Assembly: GCA_023473665.1 (NCBI GenBank)
Contig: JAMCYM010000002.1
Span: 307,270-371,269, forward strand
Direction of reading: 5' to 3'
From: Candidatus Marsarchaeota archaeon
Lineage (GTDB): Archaea; Micrarchaeota; Micrarchaeia; Micrarchaeales; Micrarchaeaceae
DNA length: 64,000 nt
In this document: one piece after another, positions 31,484 to 40,157 of the stretch
How the letters are laid out: each line of letters starts with the position of its first letter
Position numbering within the stretch: position 1 is the first letter of the stretch
Position numbers and translations under genes: made by a program
The notes under the pieces: generated by a model
The model's input: the letters and a program-made list of their open reading frames with translations, nothing else
Database searches by the model: none
What the model was told of the DNA's origin: nothing

Positions 31484-32746
31484 ATGGAAAAAGAAACGCG
31501 AGAAAAACTTGATGCGGCAAAAGACGGAAGAAAGAATGGTGGTGCACCAGAGATATTTACATTAAGCCCAAAGCAAGAAATCCTCAGATACAGTATAATA
31601 GCAAGGACAACGACAGATCCAGAAGTTTTAGAAAAGCTCGCAGACAAAAAGGAATTTGAAATAGTATTTGATATAGTTCATAACAAGAACGTTGGATCGA
31701 AGGCACTTGCTAAGCTCGCGACTTACAAATCGGAAATTATAAGGGAAGAGGTTGCAGAGAACGAAAAGACACCAGTTTCAGTTTTAGAGTCTCTCGCGCA
31801 TGATGAAAGCCCTAACGTGCGCTGGCATCTTGCCATGAATCCGAAGACACCAAAAGCAATTCTAGAGGTGTTATCTTCGGATAAAGAGTGGTTAGTGAGA
31901 AGCGGCGTTGGAGAAAATCCAAATTCTCCTGCACGAATCCTTGAGAAATTAGCTAAAGATCCAGAAAGCAGTGTCAGAGCAGATGTGGCTGAAAATGCTA
32001 GCACGCCAATTGAAACAATAAGAAACTTGGCAAATCGTTATGATAGCAACCCCAATATCGCGGTAAACGCAGGAAGAAATCCGAGCCTCGACGCCAAAAC
32101 CATAGAAGAATTCTCAAGGCATCCAAATTCGGACGTTAGAGATGGCGTAGCGCAGAATGAACACACACCAATTAGTATTCTAAGGCGACTTTCTCAAGAT
32201 TACAATGCATACGTAAGGTCAGGCGTCGCCTACAATGCTAAGACGCCAAGTAATTTGCTAACTGAACTTTCAAGGGATTCTGATAGTCGGGTTAGAGAAG
32301 GCGTGGCCCAAAATGCCAACACGCCAAAAGAAACCCTTGACAGCCTCGTAAGCGATAAGGATTTTACAGTTATTGAGAGGCTAGCCTATAACAAAAACCT
32401 GCCTGTCGGTGCCCTGATTAAACTATCAAATAGTGGTGATGCCGCCTACCGAGTAGTTGCAGCAGAAAACCCAAACACGCCTTACGATACCCTCGTTAAG
32501 CTTGCAACAGACGACGACGATGGGGTAAGAGCAGCAGTCGCAAGAAACTCTAATGTGCCAGCAGATTTGCTTGTAAAGCTCTCTAATGACCCTTCAGATT
32601 ACGTCAGAAGCTGGATCAGTGATAGGGATAGCTTGCCGAAGAAAGCATTAGCACTCCTTCGTAATGATAAGGTAAATTACATCCAAGATAAGGCGTTAGC
32701 ACTATCGGCGTTAAGGAAAGAGAGTAGGTTATACCAGAACGGATAA
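31484..32746 (+). CDS. Leucine-rich-variant (LRV/HEAT-like) repeat protein
   Basis: 420 aa made of about sixteen 24-residue repeats with the pattern NPxTPxxxLxxLAxDxxxxVRxxVAxN, which matches the leucine-rich-repeat variant solenoid family, a protein-binding scaffold. No catalytic domain. A TATA box (about 31443-31456) ends near TATATATTTG, and ATG 31484 fits. The gene is clearly more A/T-rich than the core genes and opens a cluster with two further ORFs that share a duplicated start region, so recent acquisition is likely. Confidence 0.8.
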   Translation: MEKETREKLDAAKDGRKNGGAPEIFTLSPKQEILRYSIIARTTTDPEVLEKLADKKEFEIVFDIVHNKNVGSKALAKLATYKSEIIREEVAENEKTPVSVLESLAHDESPNVRWHLAMNPKTPKAILEVLSSDKEWLVRSGVGENPNSPARILEKLAKDPESSVRADVAENASTPIETIRNLANRYDSNPNIAVNAGRNPSLDAKTIEEFSRHPNSDVRDGVAQNEHTPISILRRLSQDYNAYVRSGVAYNAKTPSNLLTELSRDSDSRVREGVAQNANTPKETLDSLVSDKDFTVIERLAYNKNLPVGALIKLSNSGDAAYRVVAAENPNTPYDTLVKLATDDDDGVRAAVARNSNVPADLLVKLSNDPSDYVRSWISDRDSLPKKALALLRNDKVNYIQDKALALSALRKESRLYQNG

Positions 32747-32768
32747 ATTTGTGCAACGTGATAAAATG
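32742..32768 (+). repeat. 27-bp repeat, copy 1 (start region)
   Basis: An identical 27-nt string begins GATAAATTTGTGCAACG and recurs at 33395-33421, each time around the start of a gene. Confidence 0.85.
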
Positions 32769-33389
32769 ATACCAAAAACATCAGAGAAAGAGACGGCAAA
32801 AAGTGCAGGCAAGGTTTTTGCAGACGGCTTCGCGCCACTAGAAAAAGCGCTTAGGGAAAAGGCGTTTAAGGCGTTGGAGGTAAAGTACAACAAGAGTTCT
32901 TATGGAGAGCCGTCTCAGAAGGAAGTATTATACGATGACTGGAAAGACGAGCTAGGCAGACTTGGATACTTTAACGGAATAGGAGATTTCGATTATTTAA
33001 GAGAATTTCCGACATTTTCTGCTCTGCTTAACGAGTTAAAGTTGAATATTGAGACAGTCAAAGCGAACAGGTTAGAAGCGGGTAAAATTGAGCTGCCATT
33101 GCACCATGATAGGCAAGACATACCAAACTACCAGTCATTTGATCAACATGAACGTTTAGAATCGACATTGGGCAAAATGCTGGAGATGGGAGGGATGCTA
33201 TGGCAAATGAGACGCGGGGATATCGATGTGAAACTGAATGAAATGTACAACAGTTCTGGAAAAAATCCTGTCGTATGGAGTATCCTCAAAAGTGTCCGTG
33301 ATGAGTTCCTTCTGACTGAGATGAATAACTGCATAAATGAGAAGAGGATAGAGGCGCTGAAGAGGAAGGAGGAAGCCGGCGTTAAATAA
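32751..33389 (+). CDS. Unknown protein downstream of LRV gene
   Basis: 212 aa from GTG 32751, or 207 from ATG 32766. Helical and charged; no domain recognised. It starts 5 bp after the LRV stop, so one transcript is likely. The start region (VQRDKM) is repeated in the next gene, but the rest of the two proteins is not obviously similar. A/T-rich. Confidence 0.65.
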   Translation: MQRDKMIPKTSEKETAKSAGKVFADGFAPLEKALREKAFKALEVKYNKSSYGEPSQKEVLYDDWKDELGRLGYFNGIGDFDYLREFPTFSALLNELKLNIETVKANRLEAGKIELPLHHDRQDIPNYQSFDQHERLESTLGKMLEMGGMLWQMRRGDIDVKLNEMYNSSGKNPVVWSILKSVRDEFLLTEMNNCINEKRIEALKRKEEAGVK

Positions 33390-33919
33390 TGAACGATAAA
33401 TTTGTGCAACGTGATAAAATGGAACCGACAACACTGAGAAAACCAACAGACAGAAAGAAACTCGAGAACAGCAAAGCTGTTTCGACGCCGTTTACTGCGG
33501 AAAGATTTGTTGATATGGTAAAGGCACTCGGAGAATTGGACGCAGCCAACGGCGAACCCGTTTCGCCATCGGTTAGTGATGATGACCATTATATTGACAC
33601 GTTTGTCAAAATACATCCTTCTGAGTTCAATAGGGTTCTGGAACTCTCTATAGATGAATACAAAAACGCTGTCAAAACTAGTAATGATGTAGCTCGTGAA
33701 AATTTCGAGTATCTATTGGTTTGCTTATGCAGTTTTGCAATAGCCAATAAGAACGGCGATGCAGAATATGCAGATATAAACCCTAGCATAAAGCTATTGA
33801 CTAATGTCTTATGGCTCCCAGATAACGATAATTTCGAGGCAAATGATACAAAGAAGAAGCTGATCGAGGCCTTCCAGCCGCTCAGGAAAAGGGGGTCGGA
33901 AGAGGAGTCGGAAGAGTGA
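33389..33919 (+). CDS. Unknown protein, third gene of LRV cluster
   Basis: 176 aa, overlapping the preceding stop by one base (TAATG). Contains VQRDKM near its N-terminus from the 27-bp repeat; an internal ATG at 33419 could equally be used. The centre is helical with two Cys, and the end is acidic (EEESEE). Function unknown. Confidence 0.6.
   Translation: MNDKFVQRDKMEPTTLRKPTDRKKLENSKAVSTPFTAERFVDMVKALGELDAANGEPVSPSVSDDDHYIDTFVKIHPSEFNRVLELSIDEYKNAVKTSNDVARENFEYLLVCLCSFAIANKNGDAEYADINPSIKLLTNVLWLPDNDNFEANDTKKKLIEAFQPLRKRGSEEESEE
33395..33421 (+). repeat. 27-bp repeat, copy 2 (start region)
   Basis: Identical to 32742-32768; lies at codons 3-11 of the third cluster gene. Confidence 0.85.
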
Positions 33920-33923
33920 GATT

Positions 33924-34007
33924 ATGATAAAAACCCGGCGATTAGATAACAAGGAAGGCAACATAAACCCCGGGATTGAGGCTAAGATTCAGAAGTGCTT
34001 GGAGTAG
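33924..34007 (+). CDS. 27-aa ORF after LRV cluster
   Basis: ATG shortly after the previous stop; peptide begins MIKTRRLDNKEGN. Probably co-transcribed; coding status uncertain. Confidence 0.3.
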   Translation: MIKTRRLDNKEGNINPGIEAKIQKCLE

Positions 34008-34009
34008 CA

Positions 34010-34138
34010 ATGGAGATGAAAGAATACCCGGATAAGGTAACGGGCCATGAAGAATGCGCTGTTTCAAAGATAGGAGGGTTTATGATCCAGAGAGGGTGCT
34101 CACCGAGAGAGATTACTTTAGATAGGATTTTAGGCTAG
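34010..34138 (+). CDS. 42-aa small protein
   Basis: ATG 34010 is preceded by GGAG at a fair distance and starts 2 bp after the 27-aa stop. It has two Cys (CAV, GCS) in a basic context. It may be the last gene of the LRV cluster, or a remnant. Confidence 0.4.
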   Translation: MEMKEYPDKVTGHEECAVSKIGGFMIQRGCSPREITLDRILG

Positions 34139-34159
34139 AATAATATATGCATGACATTA

Positions 34160-34438
34160 TCAAAGCGGAAACGCTTTGGGCAGACGCACCCTGAGCTCTG
34201 AATATTCGCTTGTCGAACCGTACCTTTCTTTGATGGACGAGAGTCTGCTCCTGACCTCATCTTCCGTCAAGTTCCTTGCACGCGCCACCATGCGCACAGT
34301 GCCCTCGAAATCCTCGTGGCACGTCTCGTAGCAGTTGCACATTCCGGTAAGCAGCTCCTTTTCCGCATAGTCCATGCCATCACATGAGAAGCAAAATGTA
34401 GCGAGAGGCCGTAGCCCCCTTTCTGTTTTAGGCAGCAT
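34160..34438 (-). CDS. Small Cys-containing protein, unknown
   Basis: 92 aa from 34438, or 71 aa from ATG 34375 (MDYAEKELL). CNCYETC in the middle and an FCFSC near the N-terminus could bind metal. The C-terminal part is helical (NLTEDEVRSRLSSIKERYG). A weak TATA (CTATAATG) is near 34452-34461 on this strand. Not recognised. Confidence 0.5.
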   Translation of the reverse strand: MLPKTERGLRPLATFCFSCDGMDYAEKELLTGMCNCYETCHEDFEGTVRMVARARNLTEDEVRSRLSSIKERYGSTSEYSELRVRLPKAFPL

Positions 34439-34725
34439 TCAACTGAGCGGCATTATAGCCTTGCATGCTCACCGTGCGGCGCATCGGCGCGTTTCAGCCC
34501 TTGGTTGCGCTCGTCGCGTCATCGCAATTGCAACTTCAGGGTATCGTTTCTGTTCCGAATTATGCCTTGGGCACATCCGCACTCTGCATGAGGGGAGCTT
34601 CCTCCTTTCGGTAAGCTGCCCGCCTCCCGCTACGATAGAACTGCTCATCGAAGATATTAAACCCTTTCCGCAAGGTATTTTAGACTTTAGTGACACACAG
34701 GTCTGATTGGAAAGTGGGCGAAACC
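34439..34725. other. Gene-poor gap
   Basis: About 290 bp between divergent genes. I see TATA candidates only (GATATTAAACCC near 34649-34660 for the phosphatase). ORFs here are short and biased. Confidence 0.4.
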
Positions 34726-35169
34726 GTGAAGGTATTGTTTGTGTGCAAATTCAACGTCGGCAGGAGCCAAATGGCCGAAGCATTCTTCAACAAGCTGTCA
34801 AAGAGGAACCGTTCGACCAGCTACGGCATCGACCCGTATTACGTAAAGCGCTACAATGCCAAGGTTGCAAATTACCCAAAATCGAGGGTAGTCGATGTGA
34901 TGGCCGAGAAGGGCATAGATGTATCTAGGAACAGGATAAAGATGGCCAATAAGAAAATGGTTAAAGATGCCGATATGGTAATCGCCATCATGTCGAGCGA
35001 GAGGGCAAAGAAAGATCTGCCGAAGTATATAACCAATTCCCCAAGATTCAGGCTGTGGGAGATAGAGGATGCAAACGCGAAACATGCAAGCTCTATGTAC
35101 GAGGCGCAGTCCAGGAACAGGGACAAGATATATGCGCTGGTCAAAAGGCTGGTGAATGAGATAGGCTAG
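34726..35169 (+). CDS. Low-molecular-weight phosphatase/arsenate reductase family protein
   Basis: The P-loop VKVLFVCKFNVGRSQMAEA gives the C-X5-R-S signature (Cys7, Arg13) of LMW tyrosine phosphatases and ArsC-type reductases. The end (LWEIEDA...RNRDKIYALVKRL) matches the ArsC/LMW C-terminal helix, but the usual Asp-Pro general acid motif is EDA. The start is a GTG at 34726; an in-frame GTG at 34690 would add 12 unconserved residues. About 147 aa, normal. Confidence 0.8.
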   Translation: MKVLFVCKFNVGRSQMAEAFFNKLSKRNRSTSYGIDPYYVKRYNAKVANYPKSRVVDVMAEKGIDVSRNRIKMANKKMVKDADMVIAIMSSERAKKDLPKYITNSPRFRLWEIEDANAKHASSMYEAQSRNRDKIYALVKRLVNEIG

Positions 35170-35250
35170 CCATATATCGAATCGCATGCGTGGAATCTGC
35201 GGAACGTCGCGCGCCTTTTTAGCTCTTTATTCCTTATATGGTGTGATCGC

Positions 35251-35535
35251 ATGATGCTGTTCGGCTTCGGCGGCTCGCTCGTGAGCGAGATAATACTCGT
35301 GGCGCTGATAGCGCTCGTCGTGTTCGTCATATTCAAGCTTGGCAGGCTCATACTGAAGGTGATATTCGGCATAATAGCGAACAGCATACTTGGCATTATA
35401 TCGATATTCGCGCTGAACTACTTCATGGGCATGGGCATACTGATAAACGCGTATGTGCTGCTCGCCACTGCGCTCTTCGGCCTCCCGGCCGTAGGCACTA
35501 TGGTAATACTCAGGCTGGCAGGAGTGCCAGTATAG
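35251..35535 (+). CDS. BofA-like small membrane protein
   Basis: 94 aa with three hydrophobic segments (about 8-28, 33-55 and 62-90). The order GIISIFALNYFMGMGILINAYVLLATALFGLPAVGTM in outline resembles the BofA (pro-sigmaK processing inhibitor) family, which is widespread in archaea with unknown role. It converges with the histone gene. Confidence 0.65.
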   Translation: MMLFGFGGSLVSEIILVALIALVVFVIFKLGRLILKVIFGIIANSILGIISIFALNYFMGMGILINAYVLLATALFGLPAVGTMVILRLAGVPV

Positions 35536-35538
35536 GGA

Positions 35539-35760
35539 TCATTGCATCGCGAGCCTGACGTCGCTCTCTTCAACGGTCTTGCGCTTCGCGTGCTTCGAGA
35601 GCATGACGGCCTTCTTGGCTATGTCGTACGCGTTCTTGTTGAGCCTCTCCTGGAGGGCGCGAACCGCGCTGTCGCTTACGCGTTCTGCGCCGGCTTCCTT
35701 GAGCATGCGCCTAATCATGGATTTGTTTATGTACATCAACGCACCTTGCGCCTGAAGCAT
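35539..35760 (-). CDS. Archaeal histone (HMf type)
   Basis: The histone fold is complete: MIRRMLKEAGAERVSDSAVRALQERLN, then NAYDIAKKAVMLSKHAKRKTVEESDVRLAMQ. The KEAGAERVSD and HAxRKT motifs are diagnostic. 73 aa from 35760, or 65 aa from the inner Met; HMf proteins are 66-69 aa, so the inner start at 35736 is quite possible. It wraps DNA into hypernucleosomes. Confidence 0.94.
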   Translation of the reverse strand: MLQAQGALMYINKSMIRRMLKEAGAERVSDSAVRALQERLNKNAYDIAKKAVMLSKHAKRKTVEESDVRLAMQ

Positions 35761-35774
35761 ATCGCATTATAGTA

Positions 35775-36374
35775 TTAAAGCCCTTGCCCGACGGCCGCTG
35801 TGCCTTCTACAGAGATTTCCGCGCTCTCCCTGTAGTCTTCTTTCAATAAGCCCAGCAGCACATTGTCGATGAAGGCCTTGCCGTCGTATCCGTCCTGCCT
35901 GGCTATGCCTTCGCGAACCATTCCAAGCGATTCCAGAAGCTTTATGGAACGCAGGTTTGTCGCGAAGGCTGTAGCGTATATCCGATTGAAGTTCAGCACG
36001 TTGAACGCCAGGTGCATCATGAGCCTTGCGCCTTCCTTCGTGTAGCCCTTGCCCCAATGCTCCTCGCCGCACCAGAAGCCTATTTCTGCTTTCTTGTCGA
36101 TGAACTTCACGTTCTTCAAGCCGACCACGCCTATCAGCGCGTTGCCTGACTCGAGCCGCATGGCGAGATGGAACTCGCGCATTGCGAGCAGGCTCTCCCT
36201 GGCGAATTGTATGAATGAAAGCGCATCGCTCCTTGTGTAGGGGCTCGGGAACTCTCCCTGCGAGGCTATGCTCCTCGCTATGTTAGGATTGCTGGCCAGG
36301 CGCGCCATCTCGTCTGCGTCGTCTGTGCTCAGCTCAGACAGGTATACCCTGAAGCCCTTGCCAAAAAGTTTCAT
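35775..36374 (-). CDS. GNAT acetyltransferase, RimJ/RimL type
   Basis: The RimJ/RimL pattern is clear: FRVYLSELSTDDADEM, ALIGVVGLKN, AEIGFWCGEEHWGKGYTKEGARLMMHLAF (acetyl-CoA loop) and LNFNRIYATAFATNLRSIKLLESLGMVREG. N-terminal protein acetylation is the usual role. Start ATG 36374 fits a TATA at about 36407; the frame extends to a TTG at 36398. Confidence 0.9.
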   Translation of the reverse strand: MKLFGKGFRVYLSELSTDDADEMARLASNPNIARSIASQGEFPSPYTRSDALSFIQFARESLLAMREFHLAMRLESGNALIGVVGLKNVKFIDKKAEIGFWCGEEHWGKGYTKEGARLMMHLAFNVLNFNRIYATAFATNLRSIKLLESLGMVREGIARQDGYDGKAFIDNVLLGLLKEDYRESAEISVEGTAAVGQGL

Positions 36375-36537
36375 CAGACTGATTTGCGGATTCAGCAATA
36401 AATAGGCAGCGCATTGGTTGATTTCTGTGAGCTGGGTTACATAGCCGAAAAACCGGCATTCTTAGTAACTTATATATTACTTTTGGTATAAATAGTTAGC
36501 AGGCCTGCAAGCGTTAGTTGTAGCAGTAGGGCTCATT

Positions 36538-36777
36538 GTGCCTGGTGAGCTGTTGGTTTTCGGAGAGGATCTGTTGGTAGAACACGAATTGCTCAGCGGG
36601 AGCGATGCGCTGAAGATAGCAAAGAAGTTCGGCGCGCCACTTGAGAAGTTCCCGAAGATATTCAGTGACGATCCCCAGGTGCTGAAACTCAACGCGAAAC
36701 CCGGCGATCTTGTGCTCGTGCACAGACAGGATCCGACGGGCTCCTACGACTACTACCGCTACGTTGTCGAGAGATAA
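36538..36777 (+). CDS. rpoH: RNA polymerase subunit H (Rpb5 C-terminal homologue)
   Basis: 79 aa. EHELLSGSDALKIAKKFGAPLEKFPKIFSDDPQVL and KPGDLVLVHRQDPTGSYDYYRYVV in outline are the conserved archaeal subunit H fold. Starts with GTG. First gene of the polymerase operon H-B''-B'-A'-A'', behind a TATA (CTTATATATTA, near 36471-36482). Confidence 0.96.
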   Translation: MPGELLVFGEDLLVEHELLSGSDALKIAKKFGAPLEKFPKIFSDDPQVLKLNAKPGDLVLVHRQDPTGSYDYYRYVVER

Positions 36778-36815
36778 CTGCGCATGCGCGCTGGCTGGCC
36801 CAACCAGTGGTCTGA

Positions 36816-38276
36816 ATGAGCAACACCCACGAACTAGTCGAATCCTACCTCAAGTCCGGCTCCATAGCGCAGCAGCAGCTCGACAGCTACAACCGCTTCA
36901 TAATGACAGGCATAAACCGCATAGTTGAGAGCCAGAGCCTGATAGAGCCAGAGGTATCTGATTTCGCGATAAAGCTTAGCAGCATAAGGCTTGAGCAGCC
37001 GATAGTGATAGAGAGCGACAGCTCCACGAGGCGCATAATGCCGCACGAAGCCCTTGCAAGGAACCTTAACTATTCGGCGCCGATGTACATAACGTACACG
37101 CCCATAATAAGCGGGATAGAGAAGACGGACGCCATGGGTGAGGCATATGTCGGCGAGCTGCCGGTGATGGTCAAAAGCAATCTCTGCTACGCGAAGGGCA
37201 TGACGAGGCAGCAACTTGCAGCTGAGCACGAGGATCCCGACGACCCGGGCGGCTATTTCATAATAAAGGGCACGGAGCGCGTGCTCGTAGGCATAGAGGA
37301 CCTGGCGCCGAACAGGATGATAACCACTAAGGAGAAGGGAGAGATGGTAACGAAGGTGTTCTCGACTACCGTAAGCTTCAGGGCGAGGTGCAGCATATCG
37401 CGCGACGAGTACGGCCTCTACACAATACTCTTCCCTACGCTGAGCAAGGGCATAAGCCTCATGCTCATACTAAGGGCGCTGGGCATGCAGCTCAAGGACG
37501 CGCACACGCTCGTGGAGAACGACGAGGTAAAGAACGACATGCTCTTCAACATAGAGATGAGCAAGGCCAAGGAGATGGAGCCCAAGGACGCGCTCATGGA
37601 GCTCGGCCGCATAACGGCGCCGAACCAGGCACAGACCTACCAGGAGAAGAGGGCCGAGACGCAATTGGACACCTACATACTGCCGCACCTCGGCACCACG
37701 CCTGAATCCCGCAAGGACAAGGCGCGCTACCTCGTGCGCATGGCCGAGCGCGCGTCGCTCGTTGCCTACGGCTACATAAAGCCCGACGACAAGGACCACT
37801 ACGCGAACAAGCGCGTCAAGCTTGCCGGCGACCTGCTCGAGGAATTGTTCAATACCGCTTTCAAGGCCTTCGTGAAGGACATAAAGTACCACGTCGAGCG
37901 CACGACCGCAAGGGGCCGCAGGCTCACGGTCAAGACGAACATAAACCCGGATACGCTCACCGAGAAGATATTATACTCGATGAGCACGGGCTCGTGGCCG
38001 GCAGGCCAGACCGGCGTGTCGCAGGTTCTCGACAGGATAAACTACTTCGGCACGCTGGCGCACCTCAGGCGCATAAAGTCGCCACTTGCAAAGAAGCACC
38101 CGCACCTGAAGGCGAGGGACGTGCACGGCACGCACGTGGGCAAGCTCTGCCCGAGCGAGACGCCAGAGGGCACTGAGGTTGGCCTGACGCGCTACCTGGC
38201 GCTCATGGCGAAGGTAACGGTTGGCGCCGACCATAAGATACTGGAGCAGAAGATGAAGGAGCTCAAGCTGCTGTGA
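36816..38276 (+). CDS. rpoB2: RNA polymerase subunit B'' (N-terminal half of Rpb2)
   Basis: 486 aa covering protrusion, lobe and fork. GYFIIKGTERVLVGIEDLAPN and the C-terminal HVGKLCPSETPEGTEVGLTRYLAL fork-loop block are characteristic. The gene ends where split archaeal B subunits are usually divided. The next gene begins 22 bp later. Confidence 0.97.
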   Translation: MSNTHELVESYLKSGSIAQQQLDSYNRFIMTGINRIVESQSLIEPEVSDFAIKLSSIRLEQPIVIESDSSTRRIMPHEALARNLNYSAPMYITYTPIISGIEKTDAMGEAYVGELPVMVKSNLCYAKGMTRQQLAAEHEDPDDPGGYFIIKGTERVLVGIEDLAPNRMITTKEKGEMVTKVFSTTVSFRARCSISRDEYGLYTILFPTLSKGISLMLILRALGMQLKDAHTLVENDEVKNDMLFNIEMSKAKEMEPKDALMELGRITAPNQAQTYQEKRAETQLDTYILPHLGTTPESRKDKARYLVRMAERASLVAYGYIKPDDKDHYANKRVKLAGDLLEELFNTAFKAFVKDIKYHVERTTARGRRLTVKTNINPDTLTEKILYSMSTGSWPAGQTGVSQVLDRINYFGTLAHLRRIKSPLAKKHPHLKARDVHGTHVGKLCPSETPEGTEVGLTRYLALMAKVTVGADHKILEQKMKELKLL

Positions 38277-38298
38277 CGCTTTCAGATTATTGGTGAGT

Positions 38299-40149
38299 AT
38301 GTTGGCTGACGATAGGAATTCATCGGGTAAAGAGGCGAAATGCCGCATATACCTCGACGGCAGGGAGATAGGCACCGTCGATGACGGCCAGGCATTCGCG
38401 AACGAGATGCGCGAGAACAGGCGCAAGGGCGTCATATCGAACGAGATTAACGTTTCCTATGCGAAGAAGCTCAACGAGGTGCACATCAACGCCGACCGCG
38501 GGCGCGTGCGCAAGCCGTACATAGTGGTAAGCGATGGCAAGAGCGCGTTCACCGACGAGCTGAAGCAGAAGCTCAAGAGCGGAGAGATAGACTTCAACTA
38601 CCTTGTAAGGAGGGGCGTCATAGAGTACCTCGATGCCGAGGAAGAGGAGAACATCAGCGCCGTGATAGACGAAAGCTCGATTACCGACAAGACGACGCAC
38701 TTGGAGATAGACCCCACGTCGCTGTTCGGGCTGACGGTCAACGCCAGCGTATTCCCGGAATTCAACAGCATGGGAAGGCACCCTATAGCATGGAACTTCA
38801 TGAAGCAGGCGCAGGGGCTCTACGCCACGAACTTCGGCGAGCGCTACGACGCCAGGGCGTTCATACTCTACTATCCGCAGGTGCCCATAGTCAACAGCGT
38901 GACGTACCGCACACTCGGTCTCGACAGGCACGCGAACGGCCAGAACATGGTCGTGGCGCTGGTAACGTACTACGGCTACGACATGCTCGATTCTGTGGTG
39001 CTCAACAAGGCCTCTGTTGACAGGGGCCTCGGCAGAAGCCTGTTCCTGCGCTCCTACACCGACGAGGAACGCAGGTACCCCGGCGGCCAGCAGGACCACT
39101 TCGGTGTGCCTGCCGCAACTATAGAGGGGTACAAGGGCGAGCACGCGTATTCGAAACTCGGCGAGGACGGTATAGTGGAGCCCGAGCTCGTGGCTGACGA
39201 AAACGATGTCATAATAGGCAAGGTATCGCCGCCAAGGTTCCTAGAGGAGCAGACAAGCTTCGGCATAGGCGAGGAGAAGCGCCGCGACAACTCGACGATG
39301 CTGCGCTCCGGCGAGCTAGGCGTAGTGGACAGCGTGATGTTCAGCGAGACCACGGGCGCGACGCGCATAGTCAAGATAAGGATAAGGAGCGAGAAGGTGC
39401 CTGAACCCGGCGACAAGTTCGCCAGCAGGCAGAGCCAGAAGGGCGTCGTAGCGCTCATAGTCAACCAGGAGGACCTGCCGTTCACCAAGGACGGCCTGGT
39501 GCCTGACATGATAATCAACCCACTGGGCCTGCCGAACAGGATGACATTCGGGCACATGATTGAGATGCTTGGCGCAAAGGCAGCCTCGCTGGAGGGCAGG
39601 CAGATTGATGGCACGCCATTCTCGGCAAACGGCGAGAAGCTCATAGACGAGTACGGCAAGATTCTGGAGCAGCACGGGTTCGACAAGTTCGGTGACGAGG
39701 TGCTGTACGACGGCCGCACCGGCAAGAAGATGGTTGCCAAGATATTCACTGGCGTTGTGTATTACCACAGGCTCTGGCACATGGTGAGCCTCAAGCAGCA
39801 GGTCAGGAGCCGCGGACCGGTCCAGATACTGACGCGTCAGCCAACCGAGGGCAAGCCTAGGCGCGGCGGGCTCAAGTTCGGCGAGATGGAACGCGATGCG
39901 CTTGTCGGGCATGGCGCCTCGCTGCTGATAAAGGATCGCATGCTGGAGCAGAGCGACAGGGCCTTTGTGTGGGTGTGCAAGGAGTGCGGCGACATCGGCT
40001 ACTACGACTACACCAAGAACACGGCCGTATGCCCGACGTGCGGCAGCAGCAACGTCGAGGAAGTGGAGATGAGCTACGCCTTCAAGCTGCTGCTTGACGA
40101 GCTGAAATCGATGCATATCCTGGCCAGGATAAGGCTCAAGAGCGATTAG
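38299..40149 (+). CDS. rpoB1: RNA polymerase subunit B' (C-terminal half of Rpb2)
   Basis: About 616 aa. It holds the hybrid-binding and wall regions, with PGDKFASRQSQKG and PDMIINPLGLPNRMTFGHMIEM near the active centre. A C-terminal zinc site is CKECG...CPTCG. ATG 38299 is preferred over upstream in-frame TTG/GTG codons. Together with B'' it forms the second catalytic subunit. Confidence 0.97.
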   Translation: MLADDRNSSGKEAKCRIYLDGREIGTVDDGQAFANEMRENRRKGVISNEINVSYAKKLNEVHINADRGRVRKPYIVVSDGKSAFTDELKQKLKSGEIDFNYLVRRGVIEYLDAEEEENISAVIDESSITDKTTHLEIDPTSLFGLTVNASVFPEFNSMGRHPIAWNFMKQAQGLYATNFGERYDARAFILYYPQVPIVNSVTYRTLGLDRHANGQNMVVALVTYYGYDMLDSVVLNKASVDRGLGRSLFLRSYTDEERRYPGGQQDHFGVPAATIEGYKGEHAYSKLGEDGIVEPELVADENDVIIGKVSPPRFLEEQTSFGIGEEKRRDNSTMLRSGELGVVDSVMFSETTGATRIVKIRIRSEKVPEPGDKFASRQSQKGVVALIVNQEDLPFTKDGLVPDMIINPLGLPNRMTFGHMIEMLGAKAASLEGRQIDGTPFSANGEKLIDEYGKILEQHGFDKFGDEVLYDGRTGKKMVAKIFTGVVYYHRLWHMVSLKQQVRSRGPVQILTRQPTEGKPRRGGLKFGEMERDALVGHGASLLIKDRMLEQSDRAFVWVCKECGDIGYYDYTKNTAVCPTCGSSNVEEVEMSYAFKLLLDELKSMHILARIRLKSD

Positions 40150-40157
40150 GTGTGAGA

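Noticed and set aside
34469..34696. 75-aa minus-strand ORF in the 34.4-34.7 kb gap
   Set aside because: Biased composition, no domain, overlaps the phosphatase promoter region.
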